Origin: Neisseria perflava
GTDB lineage: Bacteria; Pseudomonadota; Gammaproteobacteria; Burkholderiales; Neisseriaceae
Assembly: GCF_002863305.2 (NCBI RefSeq)
Contig: NZ_CP136962.1
Location: forward strand, 372,001 to 436,000
Direction: 5' to 3'
DNA length: 64,000 nucleotides
The notes beneath the pieces are model-generated. The model worked only from the letters and a program-made list of their open reading frames with translations. It ran no database searches and was not told the origin of the DNA. Both the position numbers and the translations under genes were made by a program. Every line of letters begins with the position of its first letter. Within the stretch, counting starts at the first letter, position 1. Positions 10,145 through 21,183 of this stretch are shown here, in pieces.

Positions 10145-10147
10145 GTT

Positions 10148-11539
10148 TTAAGCAATCAAACGGATATTTTCTTTGTCTTGCCTGAATTTGTTTTTAATCA
10201 CGAGAGGCAGGCTGCTGTCGAAATACCAGCTTCCATCAGGCAATGCCAACGCGCCGCCGGCGCAGAGCAGGGTAATGCTGTTTCCGGTCAGGGGATCGGT
10301 TTCGGTAATTTCAATTTCGTGCGCTTTGCCCCAATCGGTTACGGGGAGCAGGGCGGCAAGTTCGGTAATGCGTTGATTTTGATGTTTGATGCCGTTTGGA
10401 TGGCGACAGTTGCCATTGCATTTTCCGACGGCCTCAACTGGGCAGGGTTCTCCCTTTGCGTAGCTGGTCGGCAAAATGTTGAGCGAATCTGGGCAGAGCC
10501 TGTGTTCTTGCGACCATTGTGTCAAGGCGCGTTTGGCTGCTTTTTTGTGGGCAAACAAACCGTATGGACGCCAGTTTCTGGTGCCGCTGTTTAACAAGAC
10601 AATGCGTGCTTGAAGGCTGCCGTGTTCGTCCGCGATAAAGCGGACGGTAGAAAACGATGTGGACTTTTCAGACGGCATCAGTTGGTATTCCTGCATGGTC
10701 TGTGCTTTGAGCCATAATGTATGAAGCTGTCCGACTGCCGGAATAAAACGGATGGAGGCCGCAGCTTTGATGTGCGGTGGCAGTTTTTTGCTGTGCAGCA
10801 GGGTAGCGGTTTCACTGTATGCGCGTTCGTGTGCTTCAATGGATTGGGCTTTGCTGAAATGGTCAAACCAAACCAATACACCGTAACTGTCGGGCAGGGC
10901 ATAGAGCTGTTGGGCAAGCGAATCAGGCAGCCAAGTGGGCAACATTTTCGGATTCATCAATACACGGACGTGTTCGTCCCATTGTTGATGATTTTTTTCT
11001 GCTAGACTTAATTCGAGATAATCACACAATGCGGCAACATCGGTCATGGCACGGTGGCGGTTGGCCGTCCGAATGCCGGTGCGTTCGATAATGCTGTCGA
11101 GACTGTGTTTGTAAAATTCAGGATACAGGCGACGAGACAGTTGAACCGTACAGAGAGAGGGTGCGGCAAAGTCAGTATGGATACGGGCAAACTCGTGACG
11201 CAGGAAGGTATAGTCAAAGCGGCTGTTGTGGGCAACAACCACTGCACCTTGCAACAGCGGCAACAAATCGCCTGCAATATCGGCAAAGACAGGCGCGTTT
11301 TTCACCGTTTCATCATGAATCCCGGTCAGTCTGGCAACGAATTCGGGAATGCTGCGGCAAGGATTGACCAATTGCTCGTAATGTGTGGCGCGTCCTTGCT
11401 CAAAACGAACAAGGGCGACTTCCGTTATCCTGTCTTGATAGAAATTTCCACCGGTCGTCTCCAAATCCACCACGACCACAGGCCGCCCCAAACGGGAAAA
11501 TGCTTCGGATAAGAGCGGCCAGCGTACGAAATCTGACAT
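10148..11539 (-). CDS. DEDDh 3'-5' exonuclease with degenerate UvrC/Cho-like C-terminal half
   Basis: 463 residues. The N-terminal 180 are a DnaQ-type exonuclease with all catalytic residues: Asp25 and Glu27 (VVVDLETTGG), Asp109 (HNSRFDYTFLRHEF), His162 and Asp167 (NRHRAMTDVAAL). The second half resembles UvrC/Cho GIY-YIG proteins in layout (LYALPDSYGVLVWF, later GQLHTLWLKAQTM) and keeps their cysteine cluster, PCPVEAVGKCNGNC near residue 365. The GIY-YIG core motif itself is not preserved, so that domain is probably not catalytic. Often annotated as polymerase III epsilon, but 463 residues is much longer than the proofreading subunit. Likely a repair nuclease. Confidence 0.9.
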   Translation of the reverse strand: MSDFVRWPLLSEAFSRLGRPVVVVDLETTGGNFYQDRITEVALVRFEQGRATHYEQLVNPCRSIPEFVARLTGIHDETVKNAPVFADIAGDLLPLLQGAVVVAHNSRFDYTFLRHEFARIHTDFAAPSLCTVQLSRRLYPEFYKHSLDSIIERTGIRTANRHRAMTDVAALCDYLELSLAEKNHQQWDEHVRVLMNPKMLPTWLPDSLAQQLYALPDSYGVLVWFDHFSKAQSIEAHERAYSETATLLHSKKLPPHIKAAASIRFIPAVGQLHTLWLKAQTMQEYQLMPSEKSTSFSTVRFIADEHGSLQARIVLLNSGTRNWRPYGLFAHKKAAKRALTQWSQEHRLCPDSLNILPTSYAKGEPCPVEAVGKCNGNCRHPNGIKHQNQRITELAALLPVTDWGKAHEIEITETDPLTGNSITLLCAGGALALPDGSWYFDSSLPLVIKNKFRQDKENIRLIA

Positions 11540-11609
11540 TTTATTCTCTGTAAATTCAATAGCAAATGCGCATTTTACACGCTGTCTGCAAGTTTTCCAA
11601 ATAAAACGC

Positions 11610-11638
11610 TTGACAGTAAATAGGCCTCTCTTTATAAT
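11610..11638 (+). promoter_or_regulatory. Consensus sigma-70 promoter for tRNA-Arg/tRNA-Glu
   Basis: TTGACA at 11610-11615 and TATAAT at 11633-11638 with a 17-base spacer, a perfect match. The predicted start is about 11645, ten bases before tRNA-Arg. Confidence 0.92.
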
Positions 11639-11654
11639 TCAAATCTTTCTTGAT

Positions 11655-11731
11655 GCACCCGTAGCTCAGTTGGATAGAGTATCTGGCTACGAACCAGAGG
11701 GTCGGGCGTTCGAATCGCTCCGGGTGCGCCA
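11655..11731 (+). tRNA. tRNA-Arg (ACG)
   Basis: A 77-base cloverleaf: acceptor GCACCCG pairs with CGGGTGC, anticodon stem TCTGG/CCAGA with loop CTACGAA (anticodon ACG), T-loop TTCGAAT, and encoded CCA. The first A is presumably deaminated to inosine to read CGU, CGC and CGA. First gene of a two-tRNA transcript. Confidence 0.97.
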
Positions 11732-11743
11732 CAGAAAATCTCC

Positions 11744-11818
11744 GCGCCCATCGTCTAGCGGTTAGGACATCGCCCTTTCACGGCGGTAACCGGGGTTCGA
11801 TTCCCCGTGGGCGTGCCA
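11744..11818 (+). tRNA. tRNA-Glu (TTC)
   Basis: A 75-base cloverleaf with acceptor GCGCCCA/TGGGCGT (G-U at the first pair), anticodon loop CTTTCAC (TTC), T-arm GGGGTTCGATTCCCC and encoded CCA. It lies 12 bases after tRNA-Arg on the same transcript. Confidence 0.97.
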
Positions 11819-11830
11819 GTTTATAAAAAA

Positions 11831-11859
11831 GCGCAATCTGTTTCAGATTGCGCTTTTTT
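11831..11859 (+). terminator. Intrinsic terminator of the tRNA operon
   Basis: GCGCAATCTG pairs with CAGATTGCGC around a three-base loop, followed by six T. It begins 12 bases after tRNA-Glu. Confidence 0.95.
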
Positions 11860-11986
11860 GCGTCTATTGGTTTTGAAATGATTTGAACCTCTCTTTTTAT
11901 CAGTTAACGCTGGTTGGTATTTGTCATAATATACTAAAAGCATTTATTATTACATATCTAATAATCATAATTTAAGGGAAGCGTTC

Positions 11987-14212
11987 ATGGCGTGGCGGTT
12001 TGTGTTGCCTGCTTGGGTGGTGGGTGTAGTGCTTTCGTTTGTTTTGCCGGTTGTGCCGCCATGGTGGGTTTGGTTGTCTGTAATCATTGGCGCGCTTGCG
12101 TTGTGTCGAAGATTTGCTGTGGCTTGGTTGGTGCTAGCTGTTTGCGTGGGCATGGCGTTTGGTGTGTGGCGGACCGGGCTGGTGTTGGCCGGTCAATGGC
12201 CTGTAGGGGAGGTGGCGGCTAAAGTTTTGACGGTTGAAGTGGCGGATATGCCGCGTGATGATGGTCGGCGCGTGCAGTTTGCGGCAAGGGCTTGGGATGA
12301 GCGTGGGCAGGCTTTTGATTTGATGTTGTCGGATTATCAGCGGCGCGATTGGACGGTGGGCAGTCGGTGGTCTGTATCGGCGCGGGTAAAGCCGGTGATC
12401 GGTGAAGTGAATGTGCGTGGTTTGAACCGTGAAACCTGGGCTTTGGCCAATGGCATCGATGGCATGGGTACTTTGGGGCGCGACAGGAAATTCGTGCGGC
12501 AAGGTGGCGGTTTCGGTTTGGCTAATATGCGTGATGCGGTAAGCCGGAGTTGGCAGAGAACAGGGGACAAATATCCTGAGTTTTCAGACGGCATAGGGCT
12601 GATGCGTGCTTTGAGTATTGGCGAGCAATCGGCGTTGAGGCCGCCTTTGTGGCAGGCATTCCGCCCTTTGGGACTGACGCACTTGGTCAGTATTTCGGGC
12701 TTGCATGTGACGATGGTGGCGGTATTGTTTGCCTGGCTGATTAAGCGAATTTTCCGTTATTTGCCGTGGATTCCGGCGAAACCGCGTGTGTGGATATTGG
12801 CCGGTGGTGTTGCCGGTGCTTTGTTTTATGCGCTTTTGGCCGGTTTTTCTGTACCGACGCAACGCAGTGTGTTGATGTTGGCTGCGTTTGCGTGGACATG
12901 GTGGCGCGGCAGTGGCGGCTCGGGCTGGACGGCGTGGTGGCAGGCTTTGGCCGTTGTTTTGCTGTTGGACCCGTTGGCTGTATTGGGCGTGGGAACTTGG
13001 TTGTCTTTCGGCTTGGTTGCTGCTTTGATTTGGGCTTCATCAGGCCGTCTGAAAGAGTCGGGCTGGCGTTTGGCTGTACGGGGGCAATGGGCGGCAACGG
13101 TATTGTCGGTGGTATTGCTGGGCTATTTGTTTGCGTCGTTACCTTTGCTCAGTCCGTTGGTTAATGCGCTGGCTATTCCTTGGTTTTCTTGGGTGTTGAC
13201 GCCGTTGGCTTTGCTGGGTTCGGTTTTCCCGTTTGAACTTGTCCAGTTGGTAGCGGCATTTTTGGCGGAATATACTTTACGCGGTTTGGTATGGCTGGCT
13301 ACGGCATCGCCTGAATTTGCCGTCGCAGCGGCGCCCGTGCCTTTGCTGGTATTGGCGATGATGGCGGCTTTGCTGTTATTGTTGCCTAAAGGTATGGGCT
13401 TGAAACCTTGGGCATGTCTGGTTTTATTGGGTTTTGTGTTTTACCGTCCTGCCAAGTTGGAGGAGGGGGTGGCAAGAGTTACCGTGATGGATGCAGGGCA
13501 AGGTTTGTCGGTGTTGATACAAACGCGTAACCGCAATCTTTTGTTTGATACGGGAACGGAGCAAGTGGCGCAAACAGGTATTGTGCCGAGTTTGAACGCT
13601 ATGGGCGTGCGCCGTTTGGACAGCCTGATTTTGTCGCACCATGATATTGACCATGACGGCGGTTTTCAAAGTGTAGCGGCTGTCGGTACCGATAAATTGC
13701 TTGCCGGACAACCTGAGTTTTATCCGAATGCAGAGTTTTGCCAAGAAGACAAATGGCAATGGGACGGCGTAGATTTCGAGTTACTCAGGCCGTCTGAAAA
13801 TGCAGGCAAGGAAGATAACGACCAAAGCTGCGTATTGCGTGTCGTAGCAAACGGCAAAGCCTTGTTGATAACCGGCGATTTGGGCGTGAAAGGTGAGGCC
13901 GGTTTGATTGAGAAATACGGCAATGCGCTGTATAGCCAAGTGTTGGTGTTGGGACATCACGGCAGCAGCACGGCTTCGTCAGGCAGCTTTTTGCATACGG
14001 TTTCGCCACAATATGCCGTGGCATCTAGCGGCTATGCCAATGCCTACAAACATCCGACCGTTGCCGTACAAAATCGTGTCCGCGCGCATGGTATTACTTT
14101 ATTGAGAACGGATTTGTCTGGCGCGTTGGTGTTTGCTTTGGGACAGGACGATATATTTCAAGGCCGTCTGAAAAAGGATAAGTTTTATTGGCAGAAGAAA
14201 CCGTTTGAGTAA
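11987..14212 (+). CDS. comA: Competence DNA-uptake channel ComA (ComEC/Rec2 family)
   Basis: A 741-residue inner-membrane protein that carries transforming DNA from periplasm to cytosol as a single strand. N-terminal membrane helices flank a soluble OB-like region (about 70-190). The competence domain begins near 195 (GLMRALSIGEQ, GLTHLVSISGLHVT). The C-terminal metallo-beta-lactamase-like domain starts near 495 with VTVMDAGQGLSVLIQT and has LILSHHDIDHDGG and later LGHHGSSTASS. AAGGGA before the ATG supports the start. Uptake sequences lie in frame near 13044, 13789 and 14161. Single-gene unit. Confidence 0.96.
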   Translation: MAWRFVLPAWVVGVVLSFVLPVVPPWWVWLSVIIGALALCRRFAVAWLVLAVCVGMAFGVWRTGLVLAGQWPVGEVAAKVLTVEVADMPRDDGRRVQFAARAWDERGQAFDLMLSDYQRRDWTVGSRWSVSARVKPVIGEVNVRGLNRETWALANGIDGMGTLGRDRKFVRQGGGFGLANMRDAVSRSWQRTGDKYPEFSDGIGLMRALSIGEQSALRPPLWQAFRPLGLTHLVSISGLHVTMVAVLFAWLIKRIFRYLPWIPAKPRVWILAGGVAGALFYALLAGFSVPTQRSVLMLAAFAWTWWRGSGGSGWTAWWQALAVVLLLDPLAVLGVGTWLSFGLVAALIWASSGRLKESGWRLAVRGQWAATVLSVVLLGYLFASLPLLSPLVNALAIPWFSWVLTPLALLGSVFPFELVQLVAAFLAEYTLRGLVWLATASPEFAVAAAPVPLLVLAMMAALLLLLPKGMGLKPWACLVLLGFVFYRPAKLEEGVARVTVMDAGQGLSVLIQTRNRNLLFDTGTEQVAQTGIVPSLNAMGVRRLDSLILSHHDIDHDGGFQSVAAVGTDKLLAGQPEFYPNAEFCQEDKWQWDGVDFELLRPSENAGKEDNDQSCVLRVVANGKALLITGDLGVKGEAGLIEKYGNALYSQVLVLGHHGSSTASSGSFLHTVSPQYAVASSGYANAYKHPTVAVQNRVRAHGITLLRTDLSGALVFALGQDDIFQGRLKKDKFYWQKKPFE

Positions 14213-14220
14213 AAAGGCTA

Positions 14221-14253
14221 AAAGGCCGTCTGAAAGACTTTTCAGACAGCCTT
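14221..14253 (+). terminator. Uptake-type hairpin after comA
   Basis: AAAGGCCGTCTGAAA pairs with TTTCAGACAGCCTT; the right arm carries one substitution (AGACAGCC), so only one arm is a perfect uptake sequence. Confidence 0.75.
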
Positions 14254-14529
14254 AATATTTTTTATTGACGGGCATTATCCAAATTTTGTGTGAATCCAAT
14301 TGTGGATAGTTTATTTTACTCATTGATAATAAAGGATAAAATAAATTTGATTAAATAATAGGCAAATAGAAAAGAGGAAAATAATTACAAAGTTATTAGT
14401 AATAATCGGTATGATGTTCTGTATATCAAGCAGAGCCTAAAGCAGCACAGAGTTCGCACGTTTCTATAATGAAGATGCTGCGCAACTGACAGCCGCCAAT
14501 ATTATCGGCTGATGGTTGTTTTAAAGTTT
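14254..14529. other. Gene-free AT-rich spacer between comA and trpF
   Basis: About 275 bases with no credible gene. A 23-codon stretch at 14441-14512 reads SSTEFARFYNEDAAQLTAAN and then stops, with a stop codon directly before it. It could be the tail of a decayed gene, but there is too little to name it. The rest is A/T-rich. Confidence 0.45.
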
Positions 14530-14570
14530 AAGGCCGTCTGAACCTGATATTTCATGTTCAGACGGCCTTA
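14530..14570. terminator. Inverted uptake-sequence pair upstream of trpF
   Basis: AAGGCCGTCTGAA and TTCAGACGGCCTT around a 14-base loop. It ends 44 bases before the trpF start. Confidence 0.6.
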
Positions 14571-14614
14571 AACTTATATAATATCCGACCCAACTGTTTA
14601 AAAAGGCTATCGCC

Positions 14615-15247
14615 ATGAACACCATACGCACCAAAATTTGTGGTATTACCCGACCTGAAGACGCGCTGGCTGCGGCCGAATTGGGCGCGGATGCTATCGG
14701 GCTGGTGTTTTACGCCAAGAGTAAACGGGCAGTGAGTATTGAGCAGGCTCAGGCGGTTGTGAAAAATCTGCCGCCGTTTGTATCGGTGGTGGCCTTGTTT
14801 GTGAATGAAAACGAGCAAACCATCCGCGAGATTTTGCGTCAGGTGCCGATAGATGTGATTCAGTTTCACGGCGATGAAGACGATGATTTTTGCCGTCGGT
14901 TTGACCGCCCGTATTTGAAGGCTGTGCGCGTACAGTCCGCTGCCGATATTCAGACGGCCTGTGCCAAATTCCCGAATGCCCGCGCTTTGCTGTTTGATGC
15001 TTATCATCCGACCGAATACGGCGGTACGGGACAAAGTTTCGACTGGACCATGTTGCATGGCAATATCGGCAAACCGTGGATACTTGCCGGCGGATTGACG
15101 GCGGAAAACGTTGCCGAAGCGGTAAAAATCAGTGGCGCGGCGGCGGTGGACGTGTCCGGCGGCGTGGAAATCTCCGGCGGGATTAAGAGCAGGGAGAAAA
15201 TGGCGGCGTTTATTCAGGCAGTAAAGGCCGTCGGAAATTTTGTTTGA
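14615..15247 (+). CDS. trpF: Phosphoribosylanthranilate isomerase
   Basis: A 210-residue TIM-barrel enzyme for the third step of tryptophan synthesis, converting phosphoribosylanthranilate to CdRP. Signatures are [12 protein letters not shown] (catalytic Cys near residue 9), [34 protein letters not shown] with the catalytic Asp, [10 protein letters not shown] and [10 protein letters not shown]. The stop TGA abuts the next ATG. trpB lies 1.2 kb further along the same strand, separated by two genes unrelated to tryptophan. Confidence 0.96.
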   Translation: MNTIRTKICGITRPEDALAAAELGADAIGLVFYAKSKRAVSIEQAQAVVKNLPPFVSVVALFVNENEQTIREILRQVPIDVIQFHGDEDDDFCRRFDRPYLKAVRVQSAADIQTACAKFPNARALLFDAYHPTEYGGTGQSFDWTMLHGNIGKPWILAGGLTAENVAEAVKISGAAAVDVSGGVEISGGIKSREKMAAFIQAVKAVGNFV

Positions 15248-15874
15248 ATGAAAAACAACCGGAATACAAATATGCAAGAGCCAATCGTCGAGTCTCACCC
15301 TTTCGCAGCCTTGTTGCCGCCGCAGGCAACGGTCATGATGATGGGGACGTTTCCGCCTAAAGAAGAGAAACACGCGATGCAGTTTCATTATCCGAATTTT
15401 CAAAACGATATGTGGCGTGTGTATGGGTTGGTATTTTTTGGTGATGCGGCACATTTTCAAAAGCAGGGCGAAAAGGCGTTTGATGCCGATAAAATCAAAG
15501 CGTTTTTGAGTGAAAAGGGGATTGCATCCTGTCCGACCGTATTAAAGGCAATACGCGAACATGGCAATGCTTCGGATAAGTTTTTAAAAGTGATAGAAAC
15601 CGTCGATTTGGCGGCAGTATTGGCGCAAATGCCCGAGTGCCGCCATCTTTGCACCACCGGCGGCAAGGCAACTGAAGTTTTGTTGGAGATTCAGGGCAGC
15701 GGTATGAAAATGCCGAAGACCGGCGAAACAGTACCGTTCCCCTATGCGGGGCGTGATTTGACTCTGACGCGCCTGCCTTCGACTTCGCGTGCCTATCCTT
15801 TGAGTTTGGCGAAAAAGGCAGCGGCGTATCGGGCTTTTTTTGAAATGGCTGGATTGACTGTTTTTCAGGAGTAA
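15248..15874 (+). CDS. Uracil-DNA glycosylase superfamily protein (mug/HDG-like)
   Basis: Up to 208 residues. It resembles the small UDG-fold DNA glycosylases: GTFPPKEEKHAMQFHYPNFQNDMWRV fits the glycine-rich first motif with the Tyr-Pro-xx-Asn/Trp segment, and LTRLPSTSRAYPL fits the second motif. These enzymes remove uracil, hypoxanthine or mismatched bases. The first ATG directly abuts the trpF stop; a second at 15272 has a better GGAA ribosome site and may be the true start (200 residues). Which base it removes is unknown. Confidence 0.8.
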   Translation: MKNNRNTNMQEPIVESHPFAALLPPQATVMMMGTFPPKEEKHAMQFHYPNFQNDMWRVYGLVFFGDAAHFQKQGEKAFDADKIKAFLSEKGIASCPTVLKAIREHGNASDKFLKVIETVDLAAVLAQMPECRHLCTTGGKATEVLLEIQGSGMKMPKTGETVPFPYAGRDLTLTRLPSTSRAYPLSLAKKAAAYRAFFEMAGLTVFQE

Positions 15875-15878
15875 GGCG

Positions 15879-16289
15879 ATGGATCGTTATGAAATCTCTT
15901 TAATGGCGTTTATGGCTTTGTGGTGGCTTTTAAATGTCGTCTCAGTGTGGCTGAAGGCCAAACAATGGCATATAAAGGTATTGCTGGGCGGAACGCTTTT
16001 GTATGTGATACAAATATCTGCAGTCATTATGTCTGTTAACGGCCTTAATTGGATATTTTTGAATATAAGCACTATAAATACCAATGAGTTGATTATTGCT
16101 TTGCTTGTGCTTAACTTTCTAGGTTGTTGGTTGCTGGCACTGTGGCTGGGGATGTTGACATTGAAACTATGCCTGAGAAACAAAAACGAAGAAAAATATA
16201 TCGCGCCGCCGTTGGGTACGGCATTGATTGCAACATCGAGCTGTACGCTGTTGTTCCTATTTTGTCTGCTGATATTATTATTCAATTAG
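15879..16289 (+). CDS. Hypothetical four-helix inner-membrane protein
   Basis: 136 residues with four hydrophobic segments (about 7-25, 35-55, 68-95 and 112-135) and a charged loop, LRNKNEEKYI. An AGGAG ribosome site overlaps the end of the glycosylase gene, so it is probably translated from the same mRNA. Base composition is more A/T-rich than its neighbours. No family recognised. Confidence 0.65.
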   Translation: MDRYEISLMAFMALWWLLNVVSVWLKAKQWHIKVLLGGTLLYVIQISAVIMSVNGLNWIFLNISTINTNELIIALLVLNFLGCWLLALWLGMLTLKLCLRNKNEEKYIAPPLGTALIATSSCTLLFLFCLLILLFN

Positions 16290-16338
16290 TTGCCGACAAG
16301 ATGAATGGAAAACGGCTATAATTGCTGACAATTTTTAC

Positions 16339-17604
<1,266 letters not shown>

Positions 17605-17623
17605 GCCTTATTGATTGAGCAGT

Positions 17624-17669
17624 AAAGGCCGTCTGAAAAAGCTGGGTTTCAGTCTTTCAGACGGCCTTT
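17624..17669 (+). terminator. Uptake-sequence hairpin after trpB
   Basis: AAAGGCCGTCTGAAA and TTTCAGACGGCCTTT with a 16-base loop, 20 bp past trpB. Confidence 0.8.
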
Positions 17670-17798
17670 GTTTCCGTAATGATTCAGCGTAGTATTTTAT
17701 CCGCGCAAGCTCTATCAAGTATCGGCAGCTAAGGAAATTTATCCTTCCAAACCGATCTTGTACGCTTTCTAAACCGATTATTCAAGTTATCCATCACC

Positions 17799-18704
17799 AT
17801 GAAACATTTAGCAATTCATCTAAAATTATTGGGCATGGCGGCGTTTTGGGGCGCATCTTGGCCGATGGGGCGGATGCTGGGACAGGCGCTGCCGCCTTTA
17901 ACGGGCGGTATGCTGCGCTTTTTGACGGCGGCAATCTTACTTTTGGGCTGGCTGTTTGCACGGTATCGATTGCGTACTTTGGCGGTTTTGTCGCATAAGC
18001 AATGGCTTGGATTGGCGCTGGCGGCGGCATTCGGCGTATTTGGTTTCACTGTGTTGTCCATGCTGGGTTTGCAGCGGATTCCTGCTTCAAGGGCGACGGT
18101 GTTGGTCACGTTCAATCCTGTATTGACGATGTTTTTTGCGGCTTTGCTATTTGGCGAGAAGCTCAACGGCAAGATTGTGTCGGGTATGTTGTTGGCAGTG
18201 GCAGGCTCGGTATGGGCGGTCACGCATGGCGAGATTGCGGCATTTTTGTCGGGCGGAGGCATAGGGTGGGGCGAAGTGCTGGTGTTTTGCAGCCTTTGCT
18301 GCTTGGTTACTTATACGATGATAGGCAGGGCGGTGTTGCAGGGGATTGATGCGCTGACGGTCACCGTGGCTACCGCTTGGCTGGGTGCAATGATGTTGCT
18401 GCCGCCTGCGCTGATTTCAGACGGCCTGCCGTTTGGTATGCTTGCCGAAATGGACGGCAGGGGCTGGTTTGCTTTGATTGGCCTGTCTGTCGGCGCAACG
18501 GTCTTGAGCTATGCGTGGTATTTTGAAGGCGTAAAGACTTTGGGTGCCGGCAGCGCGGCGGCGTACATTACTTTGGTGCCGGTATTCGGCATTTTATGTT
18601 CCGCTTGGTTTTTGGGTGAGGCATTGCATGTTTCTTTGGTTGCCGGCTGTTTGGCGGCAGTGGGCGGATTGGCGTTGATGCAGTACGGAAGACGTGCCGT
18701 CTGA
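17799..18704 (+). CDS. EamA-family (DMT) exporter
   Basis: A 301-residue inner-membrane protein with about ten helices in two EamA repeats (about 8-140 and 152-295). Typical features are [11 protein letters not shown] at the start and [26 protein letters not shown] at the end of repeat 1. It probably exports a metabolite or amino acid; the substrate is unknown. The stop overlaps an uptake core (GCCGTCTGAA at 18695-18704), and bioA begins about 50 bp on. Confidence 0.9.
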   Translation: MKHLAIHLKLLGMAAFWGASWPMGRMLGQALPPLTGGMLRFLTAAILLLGWLFARYRLRTLAVLSHKQWLGLALAAAFGVFGFTVLSMLGLQRIPASRATVLVTFNPVLTMFFAALLFGEKLNGKIVSGMLLAVAGSVWAVTHGEIAAFLSGGGIGWGEVLVFCSLCCLVTYTMIGRAVLQGIDALTVTVATAWLGAMMLLPPALISDGLPFGMLAEMDGRGWFALIGLSVGATVLSYAWYFEGVKTLGAGSAAAYITLVPVFGILCSAWFLGEALHVSLVAGCLAAVGGLALMQYGRRAV

Positions 18705-18756
18705 AATAGGAAATATGTTATATAATAATGAAACTGATCAAACCATTGTTTTAAAC

Positions 18757-20046
18757 ATGTCCGAACATTCCTCCCTGCTCGATTTCGACCGCGCCCACCT
18801 GCTCCATCCCTATACATCCATGACCGATCCGTTGCCTGTTTATCCGGTGCGCCGAGCGGAGGGCGTGCATATTGAATTGGTGGACGGCACACGGTTGATT
18901 GACGGGATGTCGTCTTGGTGGTGTGCGATACACGGCTACAATCATCCTGTTTTGAATCAGGCGGTTGAGGCGCAGATTAAGCAAATGTCGCATGTGATGT
19001 TCGGCGGTTTGACGCATGAGCCGGCGGTAGAACTGGGCAAGTTATTGGTCGGGATTTTGCCGCAGGGGCTGGACCGTATTTTTTATGCGGATTCGGGTTC
19101 GGTTTCGGTAGAAGTCGCGCTGAAGATGGCGGTGCAGTACCAGCAGGCGCGGGGTTTGACGGCGAAGCAGAATATTGCGACAGTACGGCGCGGGTATCAC
19201 GGCGATACTTGGAACGCGATGTCCGTCTGCGATCCCGAAACGGGGATGCACCATATTTTCGGCAGCGCATTGCCGCAGCGTTATTTTGTCGATAATCCGA
19301 AAAGCCGTTTCGACAATGAATGGGATAAGGCGGATTTGCAGCCTGTCCGCGCTTTGTTTGAAGCACATCATGTGGATATCTCTGCCTTTATTTTAGAGCC
19401 GGTCGTGCAGGGCGCGGGCGGCATGTATTTCTATCATCCGCAGTATCTTCGCGGATTGCGTGATTTGTGTGACGAATTTGATATCGTGTTGATTTTTGAC
19501 GAAATCGCCACAGGATTTGGGCGCACGGGCAAGATGTTTGCCTGCGAACATGCGGAGGTCATGCCGGATATTATGTGTATCGGCAAAGGCTTGAGCGGCG
19601 GCTATATGACGCTGGCGGCGGCAATCACTTCGCAAAAAGTTACCGAAATAATTTCTCGCGGCGAAGCGGGCGTGTTTATGCACGGGCCGACGTTTATGGC
19701 AAACCCGCTGGCGTGTGCCGTTGCCTGCGCTTCGGTCAAACTGCTTTTGTCCCAAGATTGGCAGGCAAATATCCGCCGCATCGAAAGCATCTTAAAAGGC
19801 CGTCTGAAAACCGCATGGGACATTCGCGGCGTGAAAGACGTGCGTGTTTTGGGTGCCATTGGCGTGATCGAGCTGGAAAAAGGCGTGGATATGGCGCGTT
19901 TTCAAGCGGACTGCGTGGCGCAGGGCATTTGGGTGCGCCCATTCGGCAGGCTGGTGTACCTCATGCCGCCTTACATCATTTCAGACGGCCTCTTGACCGA
20001 AATTGCCGACAAAACCGTACAAATCTTGAAGGAACACAGCAAATGA
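18757..20046 (+). CDS. bioA: Adenosylmethionine-8-amino-7-oxononanoate aminotransferase (DAPA synthase)
   Basis: A class III PLP aminotransferase that uses S-adenosylmethionine to make DAPA in biotin synthesis. From 18757 it has 429 residues, the usual length. Signatures are [51 protein letters not shown], and Lys277 in [11 protein letters not shown]. An in-frame ATG at 18715 has a nearby AGGA but would add an unusual 14-residue tail. Its stop overlaps the bioD start as ATGA, which suggests translational coupling. Confidence 0.94.
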   Translation: MSEHSSLLDFDRAHLLHPYTSMTDPLPVYPVRRAEGVHIELVDGTRLIDGMSSWWCAIHGYNHPVLNQAVEAQIKQMSHVMFGGLTHEPAVELGKLLVGILPQGLDRIFYADSGSVSVEVALKMAVQYQQARGLTAKQNIATVRRGYHGDTWNAMSVCDPETGMHHIFGSALPQRYFVDNPKSRFDNEWDKADLQPVRALFEAHHVDISAFILEPVVQGAGGMYFYHPQYLRGLRDLCDEFDIVLIFDEIATGFGRTGKMFACEHAEVMPDIMCIGKGLSGGYMTLAAAITSQKVTEIISRGEAGVFMHGPTFMANPLACAVACASVKLLLSQDWQANIRRIESILKGRLKTAWDIRGVKDVRVLGAIGVIELEKGVDMARFQADCVAQGIWVRPFGRLVYLMPPYIISDGLLTEIADKTVQILKEHSK

Positions 20047-20699
20047 AAGGCGTTTACTTCGTCAGCGGCATAGACACGGACATCGGCAAAACCGTCGCCA
20101 CCGGCGTATTGGCAAAACAATTGTTGCAGCAGGGCAAAAGCGTGATTACGCAAAAGCCCGTGCAAACCGGTTGTCAAAACATCGCCGACGACATCGCCGT
20201 CCACCGCAAAATCATGGGCATACCCATACAGGAAGCCGACAAACAAGGGCTGACCATGCCCGAAATCTTCAGCTACCCCGCCTCGCCCCATCTCGCCGCC
20301 CGTCTGGATGGTAGGGCTTTGGACTTGGACAAAATCCGCACCGCCACGCAAGAATTGGCGGCACAATACGAAATCGTATTGGTCGAAGGTGCGGGCGGAT
20401 TGATGGTTCCGCTGACGGAAAACCTATTAACCATTGATTATATTCAGCAACAGGCTTATCCCGTCATCCTCGTTACCAGCGGACGGCTCGGCAGTATCAA
20501 CCACACTTTACTCAGTTTCGCCGCGCTCAAACAATACGGCATCAGCTTGCATAGCCTGATTTTCAACCATATTCACGATAGCAAAGATGAAACCGTTGCC
20601 GGAGATACCTTGGAATATCTTAAAGGCCGTCTGAAAGATGAGTTTCCCGAAGCCAAATGGCAGGAGTTGGCCAAAACAGAGGTGTCAGATGGAGCTTGA
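20043..20699 (+). CDS. bioD: Dethiobiotin synthetase
   Basis: 218 residues. An ATP-dependent carboxylase that closes the ureido ring of dethiobiotin. The P-loop is [16 protein letters not shown] near the N-terminus, and [13 protein letters not shown] (about 116-128) is the second nucleotide and substrate motif; TQKPVQTGC holds the catalytic lysine. It starts inside the bioA stop (four-base overlap) and runs 11 bases into the ubiC gene. Confidence 0.95.
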   Translation: MKGVYFVSGIDTDIGKTVATGVLAKQLLQQGKSVITQKPVQTGCQNIADDIAVHRKIMGIPIQEADKQGLTMPEIFSYPASPHLAARLDGRALDLDKIRTATQELAAQYEIVLVEGAGGLMVPLTENLLTIDYIQQQAYPVILVTSGRLGSINHTLLSFAALKQYGISLHSLIFNHIHDSKDETVAGDTLEYLKGRLKDEFPEAKWQELAKTEVSDGA

Positions 20700-21183
20700 T
20701 ATACCGCGTGGCACGCTTTGTTCACATGCTGAAGCTTCAAGTCTTTTGTCGTCTAAGGCCGAACATCTGCTGACCGTTTCTTCGCTAACTGCCGCTTTGC
20801 GCGCTTCAGGTAAGGATTTTTCAGTCGAGCCGGTGTATTTGGGTTTGACTAAGGGGGCAGAAAACGGAGACGAAATCTTTGTGCGCGATGTTTTGCTCAA
20901 ACTGGACGGCGAAACAGTGATACAAGCCAGAAGCGCGTGCCGGCCGGATAGCCGTCTATGGACAGAATTATTGGATTGCGGCACGCAGCCTTTGGGCGAG
21001 CGCCTGTTTGACGGTACATTGCCGTTGAAACGTTCGGATTTTGAGTTTCTTCGTTTTGAAGATGCTGAGTATCCGTCTTTCAGACGGCCTGTTACCGCGC
21101 GCCGTTCGTATTTCGATTGGAACGGCGAAATATTGGAATTAACAGAATATTTCTTATTGAAATTAATGGATTTATACCGCTAA
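20689..21183 (+). CDS. ubiC: Chorismate pyruvate-lyase
   Basis: 164 residues, the usual UbiC size. It converts chorismate to 4-hydroxybenzoate plus pyruvate, the first step of ubiquinone synthesis. The pattern [20 protein letters not shown], then [16 protein letters not shown], fits the family (conserved Arg and Gly-Glu around the product). ubiA, the next pathway gene, follows 173 bp downstream. The ATG overlaps the end of bioD by 11 bases. An uptake sequence is in frame near 21078 and encodes SFRRPV. Confidence 0.82.
   Translation: MELDIPRGTLCSHAEASSLLSSKAEHLLTVSSLTAALRASGKDFSVEPVYLGLTKGAENGDEIFVRDVLLKLDGETVIQARSACRPDSRLWTELLDCGTQPLGERLFDGTLPLKRSDFEFLRFEDAEYPSFRRPVTARRSYFDWNGEILELTEYFLLKLMDLYR

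Noticed and set aside
14315..14345. GATAATAAAGGATAAAATA run as a Fur box
   Set aside because: A/T-rich but not a convincing GATAAT-type inverted repeat, and no gene follows within reach.
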